Notes: generated from the letters alone by a model not told the origin. A stretch of DNA of 64,000 nt from an uncultured Bacilli bacterium (GCA_934141245.1 CAKPCB010000002.1:124001-188000); one strand, 5' to 3'; shown: positions 54,361 through 62,599, counted from the stretch's first letter. Numbers and translations are program-made.

Positions 54361-54488
54361 TTTGCTGATGTGGTTTTGCACTCACCAGTAAAAAATAAGT
54401 TCATTGATATTTGATATTATTTATCATGAATCTTATTTAATTACAGCAGTCTTTTATAGTAATTCACCATTTTTTTAATTATTTCTAT

Positions 54489-54716
54489 TTAATACTCCCT
54501 CAAATTTTTCATAATTTCAGATTTTAACTCTTTATTTTCTATTAGTATTAATGAATAACTATCGTCAATATCTTTTACTTTTTCAAAAACATCAAAATTA
54601 TTTTGTACCTTGTTATCTATTACTCTATCAGTAAGGCAGTATATTTTGTCATTATATTTGACTTCATTTATAATGATATATTCTTTTCCATTATCTAATG
54701 TTATTTTTTTATTCAT
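54489..54716 (-). CDS. Small unknown protein, DUF1292-like in look
   Basis: Seventy-five residues: an N-terminal strand pair (ITLDNGKEYIIINEVKYNDKIYCL), then a helix-rich end. The opening resembles DUF1292 proteins, but the similarity is weak. RBS GAGGTGA precedes the ATG. It follows the 54726 gene by ten bases and lies inside the putative element. Confidence 0.55.
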   Translation of the reverse strand: MNKKITLDNGKEYIIINEVKYNDKIYCLTDRVIDNKVQNNFDVFEKVKDIDDSYSLILIENKELKSEIMKNLREY

Positions 54717-54725
54717 AATTCACCT

Positions 54726-55469
54726 CTATTTTTTTATTGAATGATTTTGGTTTAAAATATTATTTATATCTATTTGACCGACAGTCATAAATCTAGCAAC
54801 ATCACTTCCACCTAAAGCTCCATAACTTATATAAAGATTTCCGTCTTCAGTCCATTCACTATTTGGATCATCTTTGGTTCTCGTTTGATATGTTGAAATA
54901 TAATAAAAATCTCCATCAATATTCATCGCATCTTTACCAACAATAAATAATTTATCATATTTAGAATAATCAAATTTACCAAAAAATTTTTCATATACAG
55001 ATGACACTTCAACATCACCATTTACTAATGAACTCATTACATTATTATATATATTAGACGTTTCATCAGTTTCAAAAGATAACATATCATCTTTTTTAAA
55101 AGCATTGTCATTTAAGATTAGCCAATGACCTTGTTCATACCATTCTCCATATTGTACTGTTCCATCAGAAAAAGATGACTTACCTCTACCAAGTAAAGTA
55201 ATAATTTTCCATTCTTGATTTTCTGTAACTTCAGTAATATCAATGTTTTCAATTTTGGTAGAATTTACAAATTCTTCATAAGCAATTTCATTTTGGTTAT
55301 GTTGATATGTTTGATACTCATTATAGCCAATTACACCCCCAGTGGCTAATAATGCTAAACTTGCAGTAACGATTATAAATTTTTTTACTTTTAACTTATA
55401 TTTTGGACTGCTAACTTGTTGTTGTAAACTTTCATTTAATTCTTCTTCTTTTATAATTTTATTTTTCAT
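54726..55469 (-). CDS. Membrane-anchored protein of unknown function
   Basis: A 247-residue protein with a charged 35-residue cytoplasmic part, one helix (FIIVTASLALLATGGVIGY) and a 190-residue outer domain rich in aromatic and acidic residues (WYEQGHWLILNDNAFKKDD, GDFYYISTYQTRT). No catalytic motif recognised. The ATG at 55469 follows GGAGG closely; the upstream in-frame start would leave this site inside. It is the largest intact gene of the element. Confidence 0.7.
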   Translation of the reverse strand: MKNKIIKEEELNESLQQQVSSPKYKLKVKKFIIVTASLALLATGGVIGYNEYQTYQHNQNEIAYEEFVNSTKIENIDITEVTENQEWKIITLLGRGKSSFSDGTVQYGEWYEQGHWLILNDNAFKKDDMLSFETDETSNIYNNVMSSLVNGDVEVSSVYEKFFGKFDYSKYDKLFIVGKDAMNIDGDFYYISTYQTRTKDDPNSEWTEDGNLYISYGALGGSDVARFMTVGQIDINNILNQNHSIKK

Positions 55470-55692
55470 AAATAACCTCCATACATATATTATAACACAC
55501 AAACTTTGATTATTGTAGTAATTATTCAGTTTAAACTTATTTTATTATTATTCATTATATTATTAAAATTTTCTTTTTTCATTAATTATATGCGTGTACT
55601 AAATTTTCTATAGATTTCTTTTGATACATCACTCTAAATAATCTTCTAATAGTACATCTTTTAAACCCATTTAATACAATAAAATGATAATA

Positions 55693-55983
55693 TTAATCCA
55701 TAATTTTATTATTATAAATATTATTATTTTCATAAAATCTAGCTAAACCTTTTTCAGTTTTCACATCTTTATCAATGGGAAATTGCATATTTGCATAAAA
55801 TTGTTCTAGTAATTTCTTTTGAATATTTTCTCTATACAAAAGTCTATTTAATTTACTATCTATATCTTTTAACATATCATATTTTGCTTCTATCACTTTT
55901 GGAATAAATTCTGCTAAAGCAGCTTCATTATTATTAAAATATTCCAACAACTGTGGTATCAAAAATTTAAAAAAATTATTCAT
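55693..55983 (-). CDS. Small unknown protein, possibly cut by a nonsense codon
   Basis: Ninety-six residues, helical, opening FFKFLIPQLLEYFNNNEAALAEFIP. After its stop TAA the same frame stays open for another 35 codons (YYHFIVLNGFKRCTIRRLFRVMYQ and on), so the protein may have been longer. RBS AAGGGAG precedes the ATG. Not recognised. Confidence 0.5.
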   Translation of the reverse strand: MNNFFKFLIPQLLEYFNNNEAALAEFIPKVIEAKYDMLKDIDSKLNRLLYRENIQKKLLEQFYANMQFPIDKDVKTEKGLARFYENNNIYNNKIMD

Positions 55984-56022
55984 ATATTTTTGGCTCCCTT
56001 AAACTAAAAATGAGATATATTT

Positions 56023-56208
56023 CTATACCTCAATTTGTAATATTATAAATTTATTTTTATCAAATTTATTCTTTTTTTCTTGTGGAATTATTTGAATAAT
56101 TCCATCGTTAAATTCATTTATATCAAATGATTCTGATTCTATAATTGTTTCATTTATGTTATAAAAGTTTCTTAATGATTCAATGTAAGCTTTAATTTCT
56201 TTTCCCAT
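56023..56208 (-). CDS. Small unknown protein overlapping the recombinase remnant
   Basis: Sixty-one acidic residues. The ATG overlaps the end of the recombinase frame by 17 bases. The sequence does not look like the missing recombinase C-terminus (no cysteine ribbon or coiled coil), so it is either a real small gene or sequence joined by deletion. Confidence 0.4.
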   Translation of the reverse strand: MGKEIKAYIESLRNFYNINETIIESESFDINEFNDGIIQIIPQEKKNKFDKNKFIILQIEV

Positions 56209-56911
56209 CTTCTATAACTCCAATATAAAGTTTATTAGATAATATTTTATCTACTGTTGTAGTAGGCCAGTTTCTATTTAATATATTTTCTTTGTTAAAA
56301 GTATCACAAATATAACAAACTGAATGACCTTCTAAATACATACTAAATATTTTTCTTACAATATCTGCTTCTATTTCATCAATAATTAGTTTTTTGCTTT
56401 TATCTTTTTTAGTATAACCTATTGGTAGCGATCCTGAAATATGACCTTTACGAGCAGCTCCTACCAGCCCAAACTTTGTTCTTTCTGAAGTCCCATCTAT
56501 TTCTAGTTGAGCAAGTATTGTAAGCATTCTAATAAAGAATTTACCATTAGCATTTCCTGTATTAATTTCTTCTGCAACACTTTCTAAATCACAATGATAT
56601 TCCTCAAGTAAAGAACATATTGTTTCTAAATCTTTGATAGAACAATTAAGTCTATCTAATTTATAAACTATGATTTTATTAATCTTACCATCTTTCATAT
56701 CTTGTATCATCTCTTTAAATTTAGGTCTGTTGGTATTTTTAGCTGATACTCTTTCTTCACAATAGATTTTATAAATTTCATAGTCTTTAAATTCGCATAT
56801 TTTCTTTAGTCTATCTTCCTGTTCATCTAAACTATGACCAAATCTACTTTAATCTTCTGTTGAAACTCTAGGATATAGTCCTGCGATTATTTTAGTCTCT
56901 TTTTCATTCAC
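56192..56911 (-). pseudogene. Large serine recombinase, nonsense-broken and truncated
   Basis: From a GTG at 56911 the frame reads LYPRVSTED (with the catalytic Ser), then TAA at 56849-56851 where the family has Gln, then SRFGHSLDEQEDRLKK. The resolvase catalytic core continues in frame: VYKLDRLNCSIKDLETI, ANGKFFIRMLTILAQLE. The recombinase domain begins (HISGSLPIGYTKKDKSKK, IVRKIFSMYLEGHS) but stops at YIGVIEDGKRN. About half of the usual 500 residues are gone, including the zinc ribbon. A shorter product from the ATG at 56710 would lack the catalytic Ser. It is therefore dead as a recombinase. Confidence 0.85.
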
Positions 56912-56943
56912 TTTTTTATCATCTCCTTTTACATACGAAAAAA

Positions 56944-56962
56944 CAAGGGAGATTTTCCCTTG
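56944..56962 (-). terminator. Hairpin upstream of the recombinase remnant
   Basis: A perfect 7-base-pair stem (CAAGGGA/TCCCTTG), 5-base loop, with six T following on the minus strand. It would stop transcripts arriving from the right before the recombinase. Confidence 0.55.
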
Positions 56963-56999
56963 CATTAAAATTAAAACGATTTTGTTAGATTTCTTCTTT

Positions 57000-57210
57000 T
57001 GATAGAATTATCTTCTATCATATACCATTTTACTTAAAACCAGTTGAAAAGTCAGTAGCAAATTTAGTTGTGTTTTTAGTTGAAAATTTAGTTGTATTAA
57101 ATTTTCACTATTTCCTTATTTCATAAGGCCTAGAAGAAAAAAAACTATTAAATAAGCATAGTCAATAAAATTAAAAGAATAAACTTTTTTGATAGATTTA
57201 TCATCTATCA
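57000..57210. repeat. Pair of inverted repeats with a compensatory change
   Basis: Two palindromes stand exactly 190 bases apart: TGATAGAA-TTATC-TTCTATCA (57000-57020) and TGATAGAT-TTATC-ATCTATCA (57190-57210). The loops are the same; the one differing stem pair changed on both sides, so pairing is kept. Neither is followed by a T run. They are likely protein-binding or recombination sites, or hairpins kept by selection. The 415 bases around them hold no gene. A 12-base direct repeat (AAATTTAGTTGT at 57060 and 57084) lies between them. Confidence 0.5.
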
Positions 57211-57255
57211 TACTTACTTTAACACATAATATATGACTTTGCTAGTGACTTTGCA

Positions 57256-57322
57256 CTGTAAATTACTCGCCAAATGATATGGTAAATTACACTGTAATTT
57301 GGTCTGTATTTACTCTGTAAAT
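57256..57322. repeat. Cluster of four CTGTAAAT-like repeats
   Basis: The octamer CTGTAAAT or a one- or two-base variant occurs at 57256, 57292, 57304 and 57315, just after the 57327-57617 stop on the minus strand. Such clusters can be replication iterons or binding sites, but short AT-rich repeats also arise by chance here. Confidence 0.3.
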
Positions 57323-57326
57323 ATTA

Positions 57327-57617
57327 TTATTTTTTGTTCATAGCATTAATAATAGAAATATACTTTGTAAAACTTATAACAGCATTTTCTCTAGGTAAAT
57401 ATATTTTTTCTTCATCTTCATAAAGTAATGCAACTAAAGTAGCTTTATTATTACTAATAATTATCTTATGTGGTTCTATAATACTTAAATTTGTTTTATT
57501 AAACTTAATAATATGACCATTTATATATTCTACCATTAAATTACTCCAACTTACTTTAATTTTTAGTTTCGTTTTAATACTTTCTGGGAAAATCAATTCT
57601 TCTATGGTCGTTTTCAT
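57327..57617 (-). CDS. Small unknown protein
   Basis: Ninety-six residues, mostly beta strand in look (VEYINGHIIKFNKTNLSIIEPHKIIISNNKATLVALLYEDEE is the core, split here for length). Not recognised. RBS GGAGGGA precedes the ATG. It lies at the right end of the putative element, 100 bases from tRNA-Leu. Confidence 0.5.
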   Translation of the reverse strand: MKTTIEELIFPESIKTKLKIKVSWSNLMVEYINGHIIKFNKTNLSIIEPHKIIISNNKATLVALLYEDEEKIYLPRENAVISFTKYISIINAMNKK

Positions 57618-57711
57618 ATATTATAATCCCTCCTTTAAGCATGAAAAAAGCCCATAATATCAAATACTATGAACTTTATATATAGTTAATCGCTAAAGTG
57701 CGACTTTTAAC

Positions 57712-57723
57712 CTCAGTGGTGCG
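57712..57723. repeat. Right attachment-site repeat at the tRNA-Leu 3' end
   Basis: CTCAGTGGTGCG, the copy that includes the CCA end and three acceptor bases of tRNA-Leu; the five outer bases are beyond the tRNA. Same as 54349-54360. Confidence 0.5.
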
Positions 57724-57801
57724 GGTAACAGGAGTTGAACCTGCAAGCCTTGCGGCGCTAGATCCTAAGTCTAGTGCGTCTGCCAATTCCGCCATACCCG
57801 C
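57717..57801 (-). tRNA. tRNA-Leu (anticodon UAG)
   Basis: An 85-base class II tRNA with a long variable arm. Acceptor GCGGGTA with TACCCGC, anticodon stem CTAGA/TCTAG with loop CTTAGGA (anticodon TAG), T arm CAGG/CCTG region intact, encoded CCA. No terminator is seen on its 3' side; the likely original one is at 54326. Confidence 0.95.
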
Positions 57802-57810
57802 AAATAAAAA

Positions 57811-57887
57811 TGGTGGACCCTATAGGACTCGAACCTATGACCGTCCGGTTATGAGCCGGATGCTCTAACCAACTGAGCTAAGGGTCC
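57811..57887 (-). tRNA. tRNA-Ile2 (anticodon CAU, lysidine type)
   Basis: A 77-base tRNA starting GGACCCTTAGCTCAGTTGG, with anticodon stem TCCGG/CCGGA and loop CTCATAA. Although the anticodon is CAT, the acceptor and body match the isoleucine tRNA whose C34 is changed to lysidine to read AUA. Co-transcribed with tRNA-Leu, nine bases apart. Confidence 0.88.
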
Positions 57888-57898
57888 ATGACTTATTC

Positions 57899-57927
57899 AT
57901 CATATCATATTTTTTTTTATCATGCAA
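57899..57927 (-). promoter_or_regulatory. Promoter of the tRNA-Ile2/tRNA-Leu unit
   Basis: Minus strand: -35 TTGCAT (57922-57927), 17-base spacer, -10 TATGAT (57899-57904), 11 bases before the tRNA. The -35 is weak. Confidence 0.4.
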
Positions 57928-57953
57928 TAATAAAATTAACTTTTTTTATTTTT

Positions 57954-59183
57954 TCAATTTTGCTGTTTTAATTTTTCTTCTATCCTCAATAATCTGTTAT
58001 ATTTGCAAATTCTTTCTCCTCTTGATAAAGACCCTGCTTTAATCATATCTGCACCTAGTCCAACAGACAAATCAGCTATGGTTGTATCCTCAGTTTCACC
58101 ACTTCTATGTGAAATTATTATTCTATAATTATTTTGTTTTGCCAATCTAACAGTTTCCAACATTTCAGTAATTGTACCAACTTGATTCATTTTTATTAAT
58201 ATAGCATTAGCGAGTCCATTTTCTATTCCCCTCTTTAAATATTTTTTATTAGTTACAAACAAATCATCCCCAACAATTTGTACTCTTTTACCAAATTTTT
58301 TTGTAATATTTTTATAACTGATATAATCCTCCTCATAAAATGGATCTTCAATTGATATAACTGGATACTTGAATATAATTTTTTTATACAACAGGAATAG
58401 TTCTTCAGCATCAATAATTTTATTCTCATAATAATAATTCTTATCCTTGTAAAAACTGTTTGCCGCAACATCAATTGCCAACAGTACATCTTTACCAGGT
58501 GTATAACCTGCTTTTTCTATAGCATTACATAGCATTTCAAGTGCCTCAAATGTATCACTTATATTTGGAGAAAACCCTCCTTCATCACCTACACCAGTAG
58601 AAAGTTTTTTATCTTTAAGTTCATTATTTAATACATGAAAAACTTCATCACAAACCCTAAGACCATCAACAAAAGTTTCTCTGTTAGGTAAAATCATAAA
58701 TTCCTGAAAAACTAAATTATTATCTGCATGAACACCTCCATTTATGACATTAAACATTGGAGTTGGCATTTTGTAATTTGAACCAAACATTTTGTAAATT
58801 GGAATCTTTTTAACAATTGATGATGCTTTTAAAACAGCAAGAGAACACGCAAGTATTGCATTTGCACCAAGTCTAGATTTGTTTTGAGTACCATCTAATT
58901 CCATTAGCTTCTTGTCTATTTTTTCTTGTTCTAAAACATCCATACCAATTAAACTATTCTTTATTACTGTATTAACATTTTCTACAGCTTTCAATACACC
59001 TCTACCTAAATATCTATTAATATCATTATCTCTTAATTCAATTGCCTCTTTGTTCCCAACTGATGCACCACTCGGAACAGATGCAATCGAACTGACACCA
59101 TTTTCTAATTGAAGTTCAACTTCAACAGTGGGCCAACCTCTTGAATCTAATATTTCTCTAGCGTGAACATTCACAATTTTCAT
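57954..59183 (-). CDS. eno: Enolase
   Basis: The glycolytic enzyme that makes phosphoenolpyruvate from 2-phosphoglycerate. Motifs: AREILDSRGWPTVEVE, the mobile loop VPSGASVG (usually GASTG), LSTGVGDEGGFSPN, the metal ligands IEDPF and GDDLFVTN, and SHRSGETEDTTIADLSVGLGADMIKAGSLSRGER. It is 409 residues, slightly short, and the signature differs at a few positions (Ala in KAG where KTG is usual), so it is a divergent member, but the catalytic residues are kept. RBS GGTGAT precedes the ATG. Confidence 0.93.
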   Translation of the reverse strand: MKIVNVHAREILDSRGWPTVEVELQLENGVSSIASVPSGASVGNKEAIELRDNDINRYLGRGVLKAVENVNTVIKNSLIGMDVLEQEKIDKKLMELDGTQNKSRLGANAILACSLAVLKASSIVKKIPIYKMFGSNYKMPTPMFNVINGGVHADNNLVFQEFMILPNRETFVDGLRVCDEVFHVLNNELKDKKLSTGVGDEGGFSPNISDTFEALEMLCNAIEKAGYTPGKDVLLAIDVAANSFYKDKNYYYENKIIDAEELFLLYKKIIFKYPVISIEDPFYEEDYISYKNITKKFGKRVQIVGDDLFVTNKKYLKRGIENGLANAILIKMNQVGTITEMLETVRLAKQNNYRIIISHRSGETEDTTIADLSVGLGADMIKAGSLSRGERICKYNRLLRIEEKLKQQN

Positions 59184-59241
59184 ATAATCACCATAAATAG
59201 TTTTAACAACTATTAAAAAAATATTAGTAAAAAAGAATTAA

Positions 59242-60153
59242 TTAGATTATGTCAAATGTGACATTTCCAATTAATCCTTCTTTTAAATCTCTTATAATAA
59301 TTCTATAAACCTTATCATAATCAATTTCTCCGCCTTTAATATAAGCACCTCTTTTTTCACCAATTAAATTTAATATTTCAACATCGTCCTTATTCAAAGT
59401 TTCTATGCCATACCTTTTTTCTAAATACTCTGGATACATTTCTTTCAATTTATATAATATATACATTGCCAAGTCTTCTATATCAATTATTTCTTCCTTT
59501 ATTGAAGAGAATGCTGCCATATTATAAGCATGTTCTTGATTCTCTAATTTAGGCCATAAAATTCCTGGTGAATCTAAAAGCTCAATATTTCCACCCACTC
59601 TAATCCAACTAAGTTGTTTTGTAACACCCGGTTTATTTCCTGTCACTGCTTTTTTCTTTCCAATTAGTTTATTTATAAGTGTGCTTTTACCTACATTGGG
59701 TACACCAACAACAAGGGCTCTGATGTTTCTACTTTTTAATCCTTTATTCTTCCTATCATTATTTATTTTTTCAGATATCTTATTAGTTTTGTTTAATAAT
59801 TCAGCAACATTATCTTTCAACAAATCAATTTTTATTATCTCATAACCTTTGCTTTTATAATATTCAGCAATACTATCAGTAGCCTTTTTATCACACATAT
59901 CATATTTTGCCATAATTAGTATTCTTGGTTTAGATTTAATTATATCATCAATATCAATAAGTTTAGATGAAATTGGAATTCTAGAATCCACCACTTCATA
60001 TACTAAATCAATAAGTGGAAGAGCTTCTTTTATTTCCCTTTTTGTCTTTGCCATATGACCTGGATACCAGTTTATATTAAATTTACTATTTTCCTCTCTA
60101 TTTTCGTTTTTGGTTTTTTCTTGTCTCATTTTCCTTTTTTGATACATGTCCAT
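59242..60153 (-). CDS. rbgA: Ribosome biogenesis GTPase RbgA (YlqF)
   Basis: A circularly permuted GTPase for late 50S assembly. The motif order is permuted: NINWYPGHMAKTKREIKE, then MAKYDMCDK (G4), then RALVVGVPNVGKSTLINKLIG (G1), KPGVTK (G2), LLDSPGILWPK (G3). The C-terminal ANTAR-like part follows. The start is set at the ATG at 60153 (after GGAAGTG); the ATG at 60168 covers that site. A copy of its first 100 bases stands 1,550 bases upstream beyond dinD. Confidence 0.92.
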   Translation of the reverse strand: MDMYQKRKMRQEKTKNENREENSKFNINWYPGHMAKTKREIKEALPLIDLVYEVVDSRIPISSKLIDIDDIIKSKPRILIMAKYDMCDKKATDSIAEYYKSKGYEIIKIDLLKDNVAELLNKTNKISEKINNDRKNKGLKSRNIRALVVGVPNVGKSTLINKLIGKKKAVTGNKPGVTKQLSWIRVGGNIELLDSPGILWPKLENQEHAYNMAAFSSIKEEIIDIEDLAMYILYKLKEMYPEYLEKRYGIETLNKDDVEILNLIGEKRGAYIKGGEIDYDKVYRIIIRDLKEGLIGNVTFDII

Positions 60154-60166
60154 TTTAATCACTTCC
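60064..60166 (-). repeat. rbgA 5'-end copy 1 (in the intact gene)
   Basis: These 103 bases, covering the ribosome binding site and about 30 codons of rbgA, recur at 61614-61716 with six differences and no gaps (about 94 percent identity). Confidence 0.85.
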
Positions 60167-60517
60167 ATTCTTTTTTATAATTTCAATCTCGTTATTTGAA
60201 ACAACACTAATATATTTTATATTATTATCAATGTTTAATCTAGTAATTTCAGTTATATTTAATTCTTTTTTTATAAATTCATCCAATATCTTTTTTTCTA
60301 CATTAGTTCTAGACATTTCATCATCAACTTCATATTTTATCATTTCTTCATTTTCAAAGTATTCATAGTAATTGCCTTCTTTTTCCTTACAAGCATACAT
60401 TGAATTAAGTAAATGACCAGAGGAATAAAATATATAATCAGGATTATTTATATCTATTATATTTTCATTATATAATTCTGTTTTTTCAATAAAGCCATCT
60501 ATCTTAAAGTTTACCAT
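60155..60517 (-). CDS. Unknown 120-residue protein
   Basis: Not recognised; acidic, soluble. It ends 2 bases from the preferred rbgA start. It is not in the second copy of the rbgA 5' end, so it belongs to the segment between the two copies. The start lies after TAAGTGTTTATTTCC with no good ribosome binding site. Confidence 0.5.
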   Translation of the reverse strand: MVNFKIDGFIEKTELYNENIIDINNPDYIFYSSGHLLNSMYACKEKEGNYYEYFENEEMIKYEVDDEMSRTNVEKKILDEFIKKELNITEITRLNIDNNIKYISVVSNNEIEIIKKNGSD

Positions 60518-60594
60518 TGGAAATAAACACTTATCAATATTTTAGTTTTATAATATAAAATCATTGTTACCCCTTAACTTTATTTAACAATTTT

Positions 60595-61449
60595 TTATTT
60601 TATGCCTTCAAGTTTCTTTTGTTCTTTTGTTTCTAATTGTTTCTTTTCTCTTTCTAGTTCTTTTAAACTCCTTTTAGGTGTCAGCATTTCTTCGGGCATC
60701 ATTCCACCAATATCTGCGATTGCTTTTCTAACTTTTTGACCAACTTCATAATGTACATCTTTTGCTTCCTTTTCACCTTGTACATTATCTTTTATAAGTC
60801 TTTGTTTAGTTTGATTTATTCTAAATAAATTTGCAACTAATTCATCTTCATTCATATTATCTAAAATATCTTCTCTATATCTTAATTTTTTTCTTTTAAA
60901 AATATCATCAGCAGTTTCTCCATTATATAACCCTTTATATCCTGCATTATGAAATTCAGCCATATTTTTAACGCCAACAGAAGACGCAACTTTTTGCAAC
61001 GTATAATTACCTTGTTTTGTTAATTTTCTTTGATAAAATTTTTTTTCATCATCTGATAAAGAATCATATTCTTGTTCTGTTATTTCTTGTTTCCTTGTTT
61101 GAATAGCAAAATAGGTTTGTCCTAAAGCAACAACTTCTTTGCTTGGATCTGCATTTTGTACTATTAAATAACATATATATCTTGAAAGTTTATAGTCTTT
61201 AATAAATTCTTCTTTTCCTTTACCAGTTTTTATTGGCTTGTTGACCTCAACAACCCAATCTTCTTCATTTGAAACACTATTATTTGCTGATAAAACTGCT
61301 TTATCTATTACTTTTTGAAAATTTCTCCAATCCTTGTATTCCAATACTTTTTGTAATTCACGTGCATACCAATATTCATTTCCATAATCATCAATATGTT
61401 TTATATTTTCAAAAGTATTGTTAGAATATTTATTTTCAATTATCTTCAT
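60595..61449 (-). CDS. dinD: DNA-damage-inducible protein D (DinD)
   Basis: DinD in E. coli is SOS-induced and inhibits RecA strand exchange. Here the N-terminal Bro-N-like part has NIKHIDDYGNEYWYARELQKVLEYKDWRNFQKVID, followed by the DinD pattern YKLSRYICYLIVQNADPSKEVVALGQTYFAIQTRKQE. The middle VKNMAEFHNAGYKGLYNGE and the C-terminal KQRLIKDNVQGEKEAKDVHYEVGQKVRKAI complete it. The start is the ATG at 61449, after AAGGAGG. It is often carried by mobile DNA; the flanking copies of rbgA sequence support acquisition. Confidence 0.9.
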   Translation of the reverse strand: MKIIENKYSNNTFENIKHIDDYGNEYWYARELQKVLEYKDWRNFQKVIDKAVLSANNSVSNEEDWVVEVNKPIKTGKGKEEFIKDYKLSRYICYLIVQNADPSKEVVALGQTYFAIQTRKQEITEQEYDSLSDDEKKFYQRKLTKQGNYTLQKVASSVGVKNMAEFHNAGYKGLYNGETADDIFKRKKLRYREDILDNMNEDELVANLFRINQTKQRLIKDNVQGEKEAKDVHYEVGQKVRKAIADIGGMMPEEMLTPKRSLKELEREKKQLETKEQKKLEGIK

Positions 61450-61571
61450 TACTACCTCCTTATTTATTGATTCATATAAAAGTTTTCCATAAGTCGTTAT
61501 TACCTCTATTTTATTTAAAATAATTATCATTTTTCAGTTATAAAATGTAAAAGAAATAAAATTAAAAGTCT

Positions 61572-61799
61572 TTATTTATAAGCCTTCATAGGAAGTTTCC
61601 CATAATTCGGTTTATACCAGTTTATATTAAATTTACTATTTTCTTCTCTATTTTCGTTTTTTGCTTTTTCTTGTCTCATTTTACTTTTTTGATACATGTC
61701 CATTTTAATTGCTTCCCTTTCACTATCCCAAATGCTTCTTATTTCTCTATCTTCAAATAAATTTGGTATTGTTTCTAATTTATTGCTCAGGTTTAACAC
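61572..61799 (-). pseudogene. Chimeric remnant: Bro-N-like start joined to a copy of the rbgA 5' end
   Basis: The frame begins LETIPNLFEDREIRSIWDSE, the usual start of BRO/RhuM-like antirepressor or damage-response proteins (where KWYFSVVDV follows). After Glu-Arg-Glu-Ala it runs into IKMDMYQKSKMRQ, the start of RbgA, for about 30 residues, then goes off into NWYKPNYGKLPMKAYK. The join shows an illegitimate recombination. It is unlikely to be functional. Confidence 0.7.
61614..61716 (-). repeat. rbgA 5'-end copy 2 (in the chimeric remnant)
   Basis: Second copy of 60064-60166, offset by exactly 1,550 bases, six substitutions. Confidence 0.85.
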
Positions 61800-62172
61800 C
61801 TTTTCTTTTAGTTTTTAAGAGAGGTTTCAATTATCCTATAACTAAAACCTACAAAATGACTGTATTTTTTGCTCTTTGAGTGATTTTTATCTATTTTTAA
61901 TAAAAATATGCAATATGTAAAATTTCTAACTTTCTTTATTTCTTTGAAATTTCAATTTATGAAATGTCCTCATATGTAATTATACCTTATTTTTCACTAA
62001 ATCTGTAATCTTTTAATAGAATTTGCTTATTTTTTCTTTTTAAAATATAAAATCGCTTTTCAGTAATTAATTTTAAATTCAACAATTCATTCATTTTCAA
62101 ATGTTTCCCTTACATAGCTTTTTTGATTCACATCTTTTTCAGTTTTAAATCATAATGCCATTTAGATCATAT
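61800..62172. other. Gene-poor stretch with decayed sequence
   Basis: No intact gene. One 35-codon minus-strand frame (start LNLKLITEKRF) and a promoter-like pair (61979-62008) are all I can see. It is likely eroded DNA of the same inserted segment. Confidence 0.4.
61979..62008 (-). promoter_or_regulatory. Promoter-like sequence upstream of the chimeric remnant
   Basis: Minus strand: TTACAG (62003-62008), 18-base spacer, TATAAT (61979-61984). It would read into the chimeric remnant and dinD. Confidence 0.35.
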
Positions 62173-62496
62173 CTAATATGTAGGATACTTTCTATTATCT
62201 GTAATACTTTCTAATTTATTTAAGATGTCTACAACTGTTATAAAATTTTGTATTTTATTATCTGTTTTATAAGGATTTAGATAACCTTTAATAAATACCT
62301 TGTTATCTTTAAAAAAGATCAAGATACTTATAATATAGTTTTCTTGATGTATTTAGACTTACGTAAATTTTATTATTTAAGGTAGTTGTATATTTTTTAG
62401 ATACAATGCTTAACATACTTATTATAATCTTTGATATTATCTATAACACTTATTATTCCAAATACTATTATTTCATTTAAATTTATTTCATCCATT
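62173..62496 (-). pseudogene. Frameshifted small gene, OB-fold/SSB-like in look
   Basis: From the ATG at 62496 the frame gives MDEINLNEIIVFGIISVI and stops after HCI; the next frame carries TTLNNKIYVSLNTSRKLYYKYLD to a stop; a third carries DNKVFIKGYLNPYKTDNK and QNFITVVDILNKLE to the TAG at 62173. Joined, they make about 105 residues with strands and a KIQNFITVVDI core that resembles single-strand-binding OB folds. Two frameshifts make it dead. The family is a guess. Confidence 0.5.
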
Positions 62497-62599
62497 TATC
62501 AAATCCTTTCTATTTAAATTCCGATTTAATAAAATTTGATATAACACACATAACGAATTATAATAGAATCGATGAAAAAAGCAAAAACATGTTAAAATA

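Larger units (their letters stand above)
54349..57723. mobile_element. Degraded integrated element at tRNA-Leu (about 3.4 kb)
   Basis: The segment is bounded by a 12-base direct repeat: 54349-54360 and 57712-57723, the second covering the CCA end of tRNA-Leu. Within lie a broken serine recombinase gene, five small unknown genes, and a non-coding region with paired inverted repeats. Outside the left repeat stands a tRNA-type terminator with no tRNA. All this fits integration at the tRNA 3' end that rebuilt the tRNA on one side. Integration at tRNA ends is typical of tyrosine integrases, and none is found here, so that enzyme may have been lost. Confidence 0.5.

Noticed and set aside
54354..54430. 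A whole tRNA gene beside the hairpin at 54326.
   Set aside because: Only the CCA end and three acceptor bases match; no D, anticodon or T arm can be formed in the next 80 bases.
57000..57210. CRISPR array, from the two similar palindromes 190 bases apart.
   Set aside because: There are only two copies, the spacing is far too long, and no cas genes are present in the window.
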